A stretch of DNA of 13,920 nucleotides from assembly GCA_964639525.1 (NCBI GenBank), contig CAZXDS010000085.1, positions 1 to 13,920 on the forward strand, written 5' to 3'. The position numbers and the translations under genes were made by a program. Origin of the DNA: CAZXDS01 sp964639525. GTDB taxonomy: Bacteria > Bacteroidota > Ignavibacteria > Ignavibacteriales > Melioribacteraceae. Below, in pieces: positions 1 to 8,356 of this stretch. How positions within the stretch are numbered: the first letter of the stretch is position 1; each line of letters starts with the position of its first letter. A model generated the notes under the pieces. It made no database searches and was not told where the DNA came from. It saw only the letters and a list, made by a program, of their open reading frames with translations.

Positions 1-1197
1 AAAATAACCGGTTCGATTGCTGCATATAAAAGTGCGTATTTAATTTCAAAATTAGTTCAAGCGAATTTTGACGTGAAAGTTGTAGTTACAAAATCGGCAC
101 TTCAGTTTATAGGCGGGGCAACTCTTGAAGGGTTGACACATACGCCCGTTTATTCCGATACTTTTGCACAGGGCAGAATGATGAGTCATATAGAATTAAC
201 GAAGTGGGCGGATTTAACAATTTTAGTGCCGGCTGATGCAAATACAATTAATAAAATGGCGAATGGAATTGCTGATAATCTCGTTACATCTTTATTTTTG
301 GCACAGGATTTTTCCAAACCGTATTTAATTGCTCCGGCAATGAACACAAATATGTTTAAGCACCCGGCAACGCAAAAATCACTTAAAACACTTGAAAAAT
401 GGGGAATTAAAATATTACCTGCGGATAGCGGACATCTTGCTTGCGGCGATGAAGGAGTTGGTAAACTTTTAGAGCCGGATATAATATTCGATGCGATAAT
501 TACCGAACTTGCAAAACGGAACGAATCAAGAAAAAAAGTTTTAATTACAGGAGGCGGAACCAAAGAGTATATTGACGGTGTAAGATTTATTGCAAATCTA
601 TCCACGGGAAAAACAGCATCGGTAATTGCAGATAGTTTATTTGAGTTGGGAAACGAGGTTACTTTGCTTCTTGCTGAAAATTCAATTGAACCTGAGCATA
701 ATGTTAAAAAAATTAAATTTAATTCATTTAAGTCATTAAAAGATAAACTTAAAGCACTATTGGAAAATAATAATTATAATGCGGTTATTCACCTTGCAGC
801 GGTAAGTGATTATTCTCCAAGTTCAATAAAGATTAATGGAAAAGAAATTGAATTGCAAACCGGACAGAAAATCAGTTCCGGACTTAGTATGTTCGAAATA
901 AAATTTACTAAAAACGAAAAGCTCGTAAACGGTATAAAGCAATGGTCAAAAAATCCGGAAACAAAATTAGTAGCATTTAAATTTACTGCCTCCGATAACA
1001 TGCGGGAAGTGGAATCCGCAGTTAAGAAATTATTCGAAAATGCGAATGCAGATTTTATTGTTCATAATTCACTTAAAAAAAGGGCGGACAATGTTCAGGT
1101 GAATTTTGAAATTATTAAAAGCGGCGGAGAACAGATTGAAGTGAAAACTTCGTTGGACTTGGCACGGCACTTAAATAAAATTATTACGGAGCAATAA
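1..1197 (+). CDS. coaBC: CoaBC: phosphopantothenoylcysteine decarboxylase / phosphopantothenate-cysteine ligase (5' end missing)
   Basis: Bifunctional CoA-biosynthesis flavoprotein: the C-terminal CoaB domain joins 4'-phosphopantothenate to cysteine, and the N-terminal CoaC domain decarboxylates the product to 4'-phosphopantetheine. The frame is open from base 1, so 398 residues are visible; full proteins are about 400, so only a few N-terminal residues are lost. A GTG at 73 is an internal codon, not the start. CoaC signs are GSIAAYK (residues 4-10), the SHIEL histidine, APAMNTNM and the GHLACG cysteine loop. CoaB begins near residue 180 with LITGGGTKEYIDGVRFIANL, followed by AAVSDY and a lysine motif (QKISSG). 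The CoaB half departs from the E. coli type: LVAFKFTA stands where GFAAET is usual, closer to the FK form of stand-alone CoaB. The stop codon directly abuts the coaX start, so the two are co-transcribed. Identity is secure. Confidence 0.96.
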   Translation, partial: KITGSIAAYKSAYLISKLVQANFDVKVVVTKSALQFIGGATLEGLTHTPVYSDTFAQGRMMSHIELTKWADLTILVPADANTINKMANGIADNLVTSLFLAQDFSKPYLIAPAMNTNMFKHPATQKSLKTLEKWGIKILPADSGHLACGDEGVGKLLEPDIIFDAIITELAKRNESRKKVLITGGGTKEYIDGVRFIANLSTGKTASVIADSLFELGNEVTLLLAENSIEPEHNVKKIKFNSFKSLKDKLKALLENNNYNAVIHLAAVSDYSPSSIKINGKEIELQTGQKISSGLSMFEIKFTKNEKLVNGIKQWSKNPETKLVAFKFTASDNMREVESAVKKLFENANADFIVHNSLKKRADNVQVNFEIIKSGGEQIEVKTSLDLARHLNKIITEQ

Positions 1198-1977
1198 ATG
1201 ATACTTTGTCTTGACGTAGGAAATACGCAAATATACGGCGGATTATTCCGGAATGATAAATTAGAATTACAATTCCGCAAAACTTCCCGTGAAAGTTTTT
1301 CCTCTGATGAAATCGGGATTTTTCTAAAAAATGTAATTAAAGAAAACGGCTATGAAACCGATGAAATAAAGGCAATATCAATCTGTAGTGTAGTGCCGGA
1401 TAAAACTCATTCTCTTTCAAGTGGCTGTATAAAATATTTTGGTATTACACCTTTTTTTCTTGAGCCTGGTGTAAAAACCGGATTAAAAATTAAATATAAA
1501 AATCCGCTGGAAGTTGGCGCCGATAGAATTTCAAACGCAGTTGCGGCTATTGAAAAATATCCGAATAAAAATCTTATTATTGTGGATTTCGGAACGGCAA
1601 CTACGTTTTGTGTTATTTCCAAAGAAAAAGAATATCTCGGCGGAATTATACTTCCGGGTATTCGTATTTCGATGGAATCTTTGGAATCGCATACTGCAAA
1701 ACTACCGCGTGTTGAAATTAAAGAAATTACTAAACCTTTTGGTCGCACTACCGTTGAAAGCATTCAAGTCGGGTTATATCAAGGGCAAGCTGCAGTTGTT
1801 CGTGAATTGACAAAAAAAATTACGATTGAAACTTTTCAAGGTGAAAAACCTATTGTTATTGGGACAGGCGGATTTTCAACTTTATATCAGAATGAAAATT
1901 TATTTGATGACATTTCGCAAACACTTGTTCTGCATGGCTTAAACCACGCAATTAAATTAAATAAGGATTTTAAATGA
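1198..1977 (+). CDS. coaX: Type III pantothenate kinase
   Basis: Cytoplasmic ASKHA-fold kinase that phosphorylates pantothenate to 4'-phosphopantothenate, the first committed step of CoA synthesis. The type III signs are the phosphate-1 motif LDVGNT (residues 5-10), the pantothenate-binding GADRISNAVAA (107-117), the phosphate-2 motif VDFGTATT (129-136) and GGIILPG (148-154). Length, 259 residues, is normal. The ATG at 1198 follows the coaBC stop with no gap and has GGAG about 8 nt upstream within the end of coaBC. The 3' end overlaps nadB by 4 nt (ATGA), which implies translational coupling. With coaBC next to it, two enzymes of the same pathway are made together. Type III kinases need a monovalent cation and resist CoA feedback (family knowledge). 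Confidence 0.96.
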   Translation: MILCLDVGNTQIYGGLFRNDKLELQFRKTSRESFSSDEIGIFLKNVIKENGYETDEIKAISICSVVPDKTHSLSSGCIKYFGITPFFLEPGVKTGLKIKYKNPLEVGADRISNAVAAIEKYPNKNLIIVDFGTATTFCVISKEKEYLGGIILPGIRISMESLESHTAKLPRVEIKEITKPFGRTTVESIQVGLYQGQAAVVRELTKKITIETFQGEKPIVIGTGGFSTLYQNENLFDDISQTLVLHGLNHAIKLNKDFK

Positions 1978-3572
1978 ACAAAGTCAATAAAGCAACTGAT
2001 TTCCTTATAGTTGGCAGCGGTCTTGCCGGTTTGTTTGCAGCTTGGACAGCTTCTAAATACGGGAGCGTTTTAATTGTTACAAAAGCTAATTTTGATGACA
2101 GCAATTCATGGCTTGCTCAAGGTGGAATTGCAGTTGCTCTTGCCGAACAAACAACGGACAGCCATTTTAAGGATACTATTATTGCAGGTCGCAATTTATG
2201 TAATGAAAAAGCTGTAAAAATATTAGTTGATGAAGGTGTGGATCGTGTTAAAGAATTAATTGAATTGGGAATGCCGTTCGATAAGGAAAACGGTGAAATT
2301 TCTCAAGGACTGGAAGGCGGTCATTCCAAACGGAGAGTTATTCACTCGAACGGAAGTTCTACCGGGCAGGAAGTAATAAAATTTCTGCTGAAAAGAATAA
2401 TTGAAAATCCTAAAATTACAATATTGAATGAAACTCACTCAATTAAAATTATCTCTAAAGACAATACAGCTTTGGGCATGTTAGCGTATTCGGAAATTAC
2501 GAATAACTTAATAACAATAAATTCAAAAGTAACCATTTTGGCAACCGGCGGATACAGCCGGATATACTCACGAAATACAAATCCAAACGCTGCAATTGGC
2601 GAGGGGATTTGGATGGCGGAAGCTGTAGGTGTGGAAATACGTGATATGGAATTCATGCAGTTTCACCCGACTGCATTTTATTCTGAAACAGGAGAAACAT
2701 TTCTTATAAGCGAAGCAGTTAGAGGCGAAGGGGCTTTTCTGCTTGATAAAAATAAGGAAAGATTTATGCAGCGGTATAGTCCGCTAATGGAATTGGCTCC
2801 CCGTGATTTAGTAGCCAAAGCAATATTTACAGAAATTAGTAAATCTTCAAAGGAATTTGTGTATCTGGATTTACGCCATTTAAATGCTGATAAAATTAAA
2901 TCACACTTCAATAATATTTACAACTTTGCTAAAAAATTTAATTGTGATATAACTTCTGAGCTTGTTCCGGTTGCTCCGGCTGCGCATTATTCTGTTGGCG
3001 GAATTAAAACCGATTTGAACGGAAGTACAAATATTAAAAATTTATTTGCCTGCGGTGAAACCGCTTCAACAGGAGTGCACGGGGCAAACAGGCTTGCAAG
3101 TAATTCACTTTTGGAATGTCTTGTATTTTCAAAAAGAGCAGCTCTAAAAGCTGCTGAAAATATAGACAATATAGACAATATAGAAAGCATTATTTACACT
3201 CAAACTGATCCGGATTCAGAATACTATTTAAGCAGTGACGGAGCTTCAGAATTTGAAAGAATTAGAAAAATAGTTTCGCAGTTGTTTGAAAATAAGGTGG
3301 GTATTTTACGCAATAAAGAAAAGTTAAAAAAAGCTGAAGATAAGCTGAATGAGCTTGCCGGTTCAATCCCGAAGAATACTAAAGAGATAAATTTAAAAAG
3401 AGCAAAAGGAGTAATTGGCATAGGATTACTGATTGTTCAATCATGTTTAGAAAGAAAAGAAAGCCGGGGTTGTCATCAAAGAGAGGATTATCCGGAATCT
3501 TCCAATAATTTTGTTGGAAATTTTACTACACAAAACAAAAACATAAAATTTGAAAAGTTAAATTATGAATGA
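1974..3572 (+). CDS. nadB: L-aspartate oxidase
   Basis: FAD enzyme that oxidises L-aspartate to iminoaspartate, the first step of de novo NAD synthesis; the unstable product passes to NadA. At 532 residues it is full length. The FAD dinucleotide fold is at residues 9-24 (VGSGLAG), then SWLAQGGIAVAL, the substrate loop EGGHSKRR (114-121), MEFMQFHPTAFY, SEAVRGEGAF, the catalytic-type arginine in LAPRD (R277), APAAHYSVGGI with its histidine, and the FAD-contacting GVHGANRLASNSLLEC. The usual C-terminal SRG-DYP motif is present as SRGCHQREDYPE. The start is the ATG of the ATGA overlap with coaX, with AAGGA about 8 nt upstream. A 9-nt triplicate repeat encodes NIDNIDNIE between the FAD/cap region and the helical C-terminal domain. 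The 3' end overlaps nadC by 8 nt. Confidence 0.97.
   Translation: MNKVNKATDFLIVGSGLAGLFAAWTASKYGSVLIVTKANFDDSNSWLAQGGIAVALAEQTTDSHFKDTIIAGRNLCNEKAVKILVDEGVDRVKELIELGMPFDKENGEISQGLEGGHSKRRVIHSNGSSTGQEVIKFLLKRIIENPKITILNETHSIKIISKDNTALGMLAYSEITNNLITINSKVTILATGGYSRIYSRNTNPNAAIGEGIWMAEAVGVEIRDMEFMQFHPTAFYSETGETFLISEAVRGEGAFLLDKNKERFMQRYSPLMELAPRDLVAKAIFTEISKSSKEFVYLDLRHLNADKIKSHFNNIYNFAKKFNCDITSELVPVAPAAHYSVGGIKTDLNGSTNIKNLFACGETASTGVHGANRLASNSLLECLVFSKRAALKAAENIDNIDNIESIIYTQTDPDSEYYLSSDGASEFERIRKIVSQLFENKVGILRNKEKLKKAEDKLNELAGSIPKNTKEINLKRAKGVIGIGLLIVQSCLERKESRGCHQREDYPESSNNFVGNFTTQNKNIKFEKLNYE
3160..3186 (+). repeat. 9-nt tandem repeat (3 copies) inside nadB
   Basis: Two exact copies of ATATAGACA are followed by a third differing at one base (ATATAGAAA). 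The unit is a multiple of three, so slippage would add or remove NID triplets without breaking nadB. It lies at about residues 397-405, a linker between the FAD-binding part and the C-terminal helical domain where length changes should be tolerated. Confidence 0.8.
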
Positions 3573-4407
3573 TAACTATTTGGAAAAATCAATACTGATT
3601 ATTAAACAGGCAATAAGAGAAGATGTTGGTACCGGAGATATTACTACAGAGGCAATTATCTCAAATAAAGAAAAATGTACTGCAAAATTAATTGCAAAAT
3701 CTGCCGGTGTTATTGCAGGTATGGAAGTTGCTAAAAAGGTTTTTGAAATAATTTCTGATAATCCGGTTAGTTGGGAAGTGAAATTCAAAGACGGAATGCA
3801 CGTTAAGCCCGGTGATATAATTGCTGAAATCAACGGTTCGTATAAGACTATTCTTGAAGGTGAAAGAACTGCTCTTAATTTTTTACAACGGATGAGCGGG
3901 ATTGCTACTTATTCAAATTTACTTGCTGAAAAACTGAAAGGAACGAACGCAACCCTTTTAGATACAAGGAAAACACTACCCGGCTTTAGGTATTTGGATA
4001 AATATTCTGTAAAAGTAGGTGGAGGAAAAAATCATAGATTCGGTTTATATGACATGGTGATGATAAAGGAAAATCATATCAGAGCTGCCGGTTCAATAGA
4101 CTTGGCTGTTAAAAGCATTCGTAAAAAGTATGGCAGCAAATATAAAATCGAAGTAGAAATTACTTCACTAACGGAAGTTCAAGAAGCACTAGCTTCAAAT
4201 ATAGATATTATAATGCTAGATAATATGAATACTAAGGAAATGAAAGATGCGGTTTTGTTGATAAATGGAAAAGTAAAAACGGAAGCATCGGGGAATGTAA
4301 ATATGGAAACTATCGGAAAAATTGCAGAAACCGGTGTTGATTTTATCTCAGTTGGTGCAATAACACATTCTGTTAAAGCACTGGATATATCTCTAATAAT
4401 AAACTAA
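3565..4407 (+). CDS. nadC: Nicotinate-nucleotide pyrophosphorylase (quinolinate phosphoribosyltransferase)
   Basis: Converts quinolinate and PRPP to nicotinate mononucleotide, CO2 and pyrophosphate, the step that feeds quinolinate into the NAD pathway. It is 280 residues, normal for the family. Motifs in order are REDVGTGDITTEA (18-30), GERTALNFLQRMSGIAT (99-115), the phosphate-binding block LLDTRKTLPGFRYLDKYSVK (131-150), GGGKNHRFGLYDMVMIKENH (152-171), EVEITSLTE, IIMLDN, EASGNV and the C-terminal DFISVGAITHS. The ATG at 3565 overlaps the end of nadB by 8 nt. A weak GAAAAG lies upstream, so reinitiation after nadB is likely. nadA follows after 18 nt. Identity is secure. Confidence 0.97.
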   Translation: MNDNYLEKSILIIKQAIREDVGTGDITTEAIISNKEKCTAKLIAKSAGVIAGMEVAKKVFEIISDNPVSWEVKFKDGMHVKPGDIIAEINGSYKTILEGERTALNFLQRMSGIATYSNLLAEKLKGTNATLLDTRKTLPGFRYLDKYSVKVGGGKNHRFGLYDMVMIKENHIRAAGSIDLAVKSIRKKYGSKYKIEVEITSLTEVQEALASNIDIIMLDNMNTKEMKDAVLLINGKVKTEASGNVNMETIGKIAETGVDFISVGAITHSVKALDISLIIN

Positions 4408-4425
4408 AAGAAAGGAAGTAAAAAA

Positions 4426-5358
4426 ATGAAAGAAATTTTTGATGAAATTCAAAAATTGAAAGTTGAAAAGAATGCCGTAATCTTGGCACATAATTATCAG
4501 ATAGCTGAAATACAGGATGCTGCTGATTATGTAGGAGATTCGCTGGGATTAGCTCAGCAGGCGGCAAAAACAGATGCAGAAATTATTGTTTTCTGCGGTG
4601 TGCATTTTATGGCGGAAACCGCTTCAATAATTTCCCCTGACAAAAAAGTTTTAATTCCTGATGTAGAAGCCGGATGCTCACTTGCATCAAGTATTTCTAT
4701 AGAAGAATTAAAAGAGTGGAAAGCTGCAAATCCAAATGCTGTTGTGGTTTCGTATGTTAATACAACTGCCGATGTAAAGGCGGAATCTGATTATTGTTGT
4801 ACATCTTCAAATGCTGTACAAATTGTTGAATCAATTCCTACCGACAAAGAGATTCTCTTTTTACCGGATAAATATCTTGGTCAGTATGTGCAATCAATAA
4901 CCAAAAGAAATATTAAAATATGGGACGGTTGCTGCCATGTTCACGAAAAAATCGGCGAAAATCTGTTTGAAAAGAATCAAACTCTGCACCCGAATGCTGA
5001 ATTTTTAATTCACCCGGAGTGCGGCTGTTCAAGTGGATGCTTGGCTAAATCAGCGGAATTTAATGATGAAAGAATTCATGTTTTATCAACGGGCGGCATG
5101 ATTGATTATGCGCGGAATTCTACAACTGATGAATTTGTGATTGCTACTGAAATAGGGCTTATTCACAGATTAAAAAAGGATGGACCGAATAAGAAGTATT
5201 TTCCGGCAAGCGAAAATTCAATTTGCGAGTATATGAAATTAATTACACCGGAGAAGTTGCTGAACACATTAAAAAATGAAGAATTTCTTGTAAAAGTTCC
5301 TGATGAACTGGCACGGAAATCCAAATTACCAATTACCAGAATGCTAAAAACTATTTAA
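4426..5358 (+). CDS. nadA: Quinolinate synthase
   Basis: [4Fe-4S] enzyme that condenses iminoaspartate from NadB with dihydroxyacetone phosphate to quinolinate. At 310 residues it is the short form lacking the N-terminal extension of the E. coli type. The substrate-binding ILAHNYQ is at 19-25 and the cluster cysteines appear to be C84 (AGCSL), C170 (WDGCCHVH, the WxGxCxVH motif) and C267 (ICEYMK). HPEC (196-199) and STGGM (221-225) are also conserved. The last residues (ITRML) match the usual RML end. The ATG at 4426 has an excellent purine-rich Shine-Dalgarno, AGAAAGGAAG, in the 18-nt gap after nadC, so it is probably translated independently of nadC. With nadB and nadC it completes the aspartate-to-NaMN route. 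Confidence 0.97.
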   Translation: MKEIFDEIQKLKVEKNAVILAHNYQIAEIQDAADYVGDSLGLAQQAAKTDAEIIVFCGVHFMAETASIISPDKKVLIPDVEAGCSLASSISIEELKEWKAANPNAVVVSYVNTTADVKAESDYCCTSSNAVQIVESIPTDKEILFLPDKYLGQYVQSITKRNIKIWDGCCHVHEKIGENLFEKNQTLHPNAEFLIHPECGCSSGCLAKSAEFNDERIHVLSTGGMIDYARNSTTDEFVIATEIGLIHRLKKDGPNKKYFPASENSICEYMKLITPEKLLNTLKNEEFLVKVPDELARKSKLPITRMLKTI

Positions 5359-5384
5359 ATCTACAGAAAGGATGTTTTTATTAA

Positions 5385-7934
5385 ATGCGAATATTGTTGA
5401 TTGTATTTTTGTTGATAAGCAATTTATCAATTGCCCAAAAATATTCATTAGACGGAAAAATAATTAATCTAAAAAACAAGGAGGAACTAAACGGAGCAAA
5501 CATTTTTATCAAAGAATTAAAAAGAGGAACAGCATCTGATGAAAGAGGCAATTTCCTTTTCAGAAATATTCCGGCGGGGGAGTATCATCTTCGGATATCA
5601 TATATTGGATTCTCATCCAAAGTAATTCAAATTAAATTATACCAAAATAAAAATCTAAATATTAAATTATTGCCATCGGCAATAAATTTATCGGAAACAA
5701 TAGTAAAAGGCAAAAGGGCAGTATTGCGTGAAACTCCTGTAGCATTTTCAAATGTAAATGAAGCGCAGATTAAAAGGGAACTTGGCGCAAGATATGTTAC
5801 TTCCGCACTGGATAAGCTGCCTGGTTTATATGTTTCCGATGAAGGAGGCGGATTTGCCGACAGCCGTATCAATATTAGAGGTTACGACCAAACAAGCATT
5901 TCCGTAATGATAAACGGCATACCTATTAACAATCCTGAAAACGGTGAAATTTATTGGTCCAATTGGGCAGATATTGGCGACGCAGTCAGTACAATTCAAG
6001 TTCAGCGCGGATTGAGTGCAACGCCGTATTCTGTTTCTTCAGTCGGCGGTGTAGTTAATATTATTAGCCGAAGCGGATTTATTGATAAGGAGCAAATTAG
6101 AGTTTCAACTCAAATTGCATCTGATAATTTTAGAAAAATATCCGCTTCCTTTGCAACAACATTGATTAAGAATAAAGTAAAACTAATTGGACTTGTAAGC
6201 CGTACAAAGTGGGATGGTTATGCAGACCAAACTTGGGCAGATATGTTTTCTTATTATTTCTCGCTTGGGATGATATTCGGAAGTCATACATTGGAATTTC
6301 AATTAATGGGTTCGCCTCAAAAACATGGTCAGAGAATTACACCGCAAAGTATAAACACTTGGGCTTCAAACGGATTGCGTTATAATTCGGATTGGGGATA
6401 CCTAAACGGAAAGCCGTTGAATGCAAGGGATAATGAATTTCACAAACCTTCCCTCAATATAAATCATATTTGGCAGATTAACAGCAAAACAGTTTGGAAT
6501 AATGTAGTTTATCTTTCGCATGGAAAAGGCGGAGGAAGTGTTCCGCCCTGGAGTGGTTTTGAAATGAATAAAAGCGGATTGATTAATTACGATAAAATAT
6601 GGGAAAGCAATTCTGATAATATCGATAGCACTTATTCTACAAGATTAAACAGAGCAAATTCTGCGCTGTGCTTTACATATCATGTTCATAATTGGGCAGC
6701 CTTTCGCTCTACAATTGATCACAAAATTGATAATATGAGTTTTACTTTCGGCATAGACGGCAAATATTATTACGCACAAAATTATAGTACGCTTGGCAAT
6801 CTTCTTGGCGGCGATTATTATATCGGCAGCGGAAATGTTAATCAAAATATAAATACACTTTTGAATATTGGTGATAAAGTTGATTATAATGCTGATAGTT
6901 ATGTGCGCTCAATAGGCAGTTTTGCACAGATTGAGTATAATACTTCAAAATTGAATGCGTATGTTAATTTTGCTTTAACTACAACAGGCTACAATAGAAT
7001 TGATTTTTTCAACTACAAAAATGATGATCCAAAAAGGGAAACAGGCTGGAAAGGGTTCGGGACTTATACTTTAAAAGCCGGAGTTAATTATAATTTTAAT
7101 GAACTGAGTAATGTTTATTTCAATATTGGTAATTTTTCCAAAGCTCCCTTATCAATGAATGTTTACACTTATACAAACGAGCTTTTCAAAGAAGTAAAAA
7201 ATGAAAATATATTTTCTACCGAATTGGGATATGGCTTTAAGTCCGACAATGCTAAATTTAGTATAAATCTTTTTTATACACTCTGGAAAGACAAAGTACT
7301 AAATTTTAATGTTTATATGCCGAACACTTATACATTTTTTCACGCCAACGTTTACGGTGGAAAATCTCTGCACAAAGGTATTGAAGCCGAAGGTAGTTTT
7401 AATCTATTTAAAAATATTTCTCTTAATGGAATGCTGTCAATTGCATCTTACAAATGGCTGAATGATGTTAAATCATACTTAACGCCAGAGGGCAATCCGA
7501 ACTCAATTATTACTTTTGATTCTAAGATTAAAGGTCTGTACGAAGGTGATGCGCCTATGACTAAGTTGGTCTTGGGGTTTACACTAAATCAAGATATTTC
7601 AAGCATTACGTCTTATTATTTTACAGCAAATTATTTGTTTTTCGGACGCTATTATGCTCAATTTGATCCGGTTAGCAGAAGTTTTAATAATGTTGAAAAT
7701 GTTCAATTATGGCGTATTCCGGATTATTATACTATTAATATTCACACGGGAATTACAATTAATACAAATTCAAAATACTTTGAATCCGTTGAATTTGGGC
7801 TTAGCGTATTTAATGTTTTGGATTCAAATAACATTATCCAAGCTATTGACGGAATTGAGCACGATGCAAACTCAGCGTTGGTTTGGTACAACAGAGAACG
7901 GTGGGTAAGTGGTAGTGTTAGCGTTGAGTTTTAA
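5385..7934 (+). CDS. TonB-dependent outer-membrane receptor with carboxypeptidase-like regulatory domain
   Basis: Outer-membrane gated porin that imports a substrate using energy from TonB-ExbBD. It has 849 residues. A signal peptide (1-17, cut probably after SIA) is followed by a carboxypeptidase-regulatory-like beta domain (about 19-95: LDGKI, GTASDERGNFLF, AGEYHLRISYIGF). The plug is at about 105-230 (LDKLPGLYVSDEGG, INIRGYDQ, VMINGIPINNPENG, IQVQRGL, VGGVVNIISR). The remainder is a 22-strand-type barrel with alternating aromatic and polar residues, ending in a terminal phenylalanine typical of outer-membrane proteins. The start has AAAGGA 12 nt upstream, slightly far. The gene begins 26 nt after nadA without a visible terminator between them, so read-through from the NAD operon is likely. 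The substrate is unknown; nothing in the sequence separates siderophore, cobalamin, vitamin or oligosaccharide. Confidence 0.93.
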   Translation: MRILLIVFLLISNLSIAQKYSLDGKIINLKNKEELNGANIFIKELKRGTASDERGNFLFRNIPAGEYHLRISYIGFSSKVIQIKLYQNKNLNIKLLPSAINLSETIVKGKRAVLRETPVAFSNVNEAQIKRELGARYVTSALDKLPGLYVSDEGGGFADSRINIRGYDQTSISVMINGIPINNPENGEIYWSNWADIGDAVSTIQVQRGLSATPYSVSSVGGVVNIISRSGFIDKEQIRVSTQIASDNFRKISASFATTLIKNKVKLIGLVSRTKWDGYADQTWADMFSYYFSLGMIFGSHTLEFQLMGSPQKHGQRITPQSINTWASNGLRYNSDWGYLNGKPLNARDNEFHKPSLNINHIWQINSKTVWNNVVYLSHGKGGGSVPPWSGFEMNKSGLINYDKIWESNSDNIDSTYSTRLNRANSALCFTYHVHNWAAFRSTIDHKIDNMSFTFGIDGKYYYAQNYSTLGNLLGGDYYIGSGNVNQNINTLLNIGDKVDYNADSYVRSIGSFAQIEYNTSKLNAYVNFALTTTGYNRIDFFNYKNDDPKRETGWKGFGTYTLKAGVNYNFNELSNVYFNIGNFSKAPLSMNVYTYTNELFKEVKNENIFSTELGYGFKSDNAKFSINLFYTLWKDKVLNFNVYMPNTYTFFHANVYGGKSLHKGIEAEGSFNLFKNISLNGMLSIASYKWLNDVKSYLTPEGNPNSIITFDSKIKGLYEGDAPMTKLVLGFTLNQDISSITSYYFTANYLFFGRYYAQFDPVSRSFNNVENVQLWRIPDYYTINIHTGITINTNSKYFESVEFGLSVFNVLDSNNIIQAIDGIEHDANSALVWYNRERWVSGSVSVEF

Positions 7935-8147
7935 TTTACTGATTTAATTAATTACAGTCGGTTTGAGATAGTGGATTCATTATTATTAATTGCATTGAAC
8001 TAAAAGAAAATATTTATTTAAGTTTAAGCACACATTCCTCAGTTAAAATATATATTAGTGGAAAATCAAATTAAATATTTTAAGAAATTAACTTTCATAT
8101 TTGTTTTCGGCGCAGCCGGAGACAACCGAACAACCGAACATTCTTGT

Positions 8148-8184
8148 AACCTTGAAGGTCGCTTTGCTTTTGACCTTCAAGGTT
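8148..8184. repeat. 13-bp perfect inverted repeat (AACCTTGAAGGTC)
   Basis: The left arm AACCTTGAAGGTC (8148-8160) and right arm GACCTTCAAGGTT (8172-8184) are exact reverse complements around an 11-nt loop. Each arm is itself almost palindromic (AACCTT, one base, AAGGT), so it can fold alone or with its partner. No T tract follows, so it is not a normal intrinsic terminator. It shares the AACCTT/AAGGTT core with the pair at 8248-8283. Confidence 0.85.
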
Positions 8185-8197
8185 GCCGCCGCACCGA

Positions 8198-8215
8198 GCA
8201 GCCGAATTCGGCTGC
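8198..8215. repeat. 18-bp perfect palindrome
   Basis: GCAGCCGAATTCGGCTGC reads the same on both strands. It lies midway between the two inverted-repeat pairs and is richer in GC than its surroundings. It may be the central stem of a composite repeat element; no protein-binding role can be claimed from sequence. Confidence 0.85.
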
Positions 8216-8247
8216 AAATGTTCAAGAGGCAACCGGAATTCAAGAGC

Positions 8248-8283
8248 AACCTTCGAGGTTAAAAAATAGCAACCTCGAAGGTT
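8248..8283. repeat. 13-bp perfect inverted repeat (AACCTTCGAGGTT)
   Basis: The left arm AACCTTCGAGGTT (8248-8260) and right arm AACCTCGAAGGTT (8271-8283) are exact reverse complements around a 10-nt A-rich loop. Each arm can also fold on itself (AACCT-TCG-AGGTT). Both arms are preceded by AGC and followed by TA. It resembles the pair at 8148-8184 and looks like a second copy of a dispersed palindromic unit. Confidence 0.85.
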
Positions 8284-8356
8284 ACGTTTAATTATAAACT
8301 ATCAAAAACATTATATTACAGAAATGGTTTTATAAAACAAGTATGGACAAGTTAAA

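Larger units (their letters stand above)
7935..8356. other. Gene-free stretch with nested palindromic repeats
   Basis: No convincing gene, and no T-tailed terminator for the TonB receptor, is visible. Bases 7935-8100 are plain AT-rich DNA. From about 8104 to 8284 the sequence becomes richer in GC and consists mostly of short repeats: an 8-nt tandem (ACAACCGA twice, 8122-8137), two inverted-repeat pairs (8148-8184 and 8248-8283) and an 18-bp palindrome (8198-8215). A GTG-initiated 77-codon frame (8058-8291) crosses these repeats and looks like chance. Bases 8285-8356 are the AT-rich leader of the lipoprotein gene; no promoter could be assigned with confidence. Confidence 0.7.

Noticed and set aside
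186..605. 139-codon minus-strand frame opposite coaBC
   Set aside because: Antisense shadow of a clearly conserved enzyme.
1407..1763. Minus-strand 118-codon frame and overlapping plus-strand 98-codon frame in coaX
   Set aside because: Both overlap the conserved kinase motifs and show no family features of their own.
7935..8100. Terminator or promoter after the TonB receptor gene
   Set aside because: AT-rich sequence with no stable stem followed by T residues and no convincing promoter pair.
8058..8291. 77-codon GTG-initiated frame on the plus strand
   Set aside because: It runs straight through the palindromic repeat block, has no Shine-Dalgarno, and its sequence is largely dictated by the repeats; no family pattern is visible.
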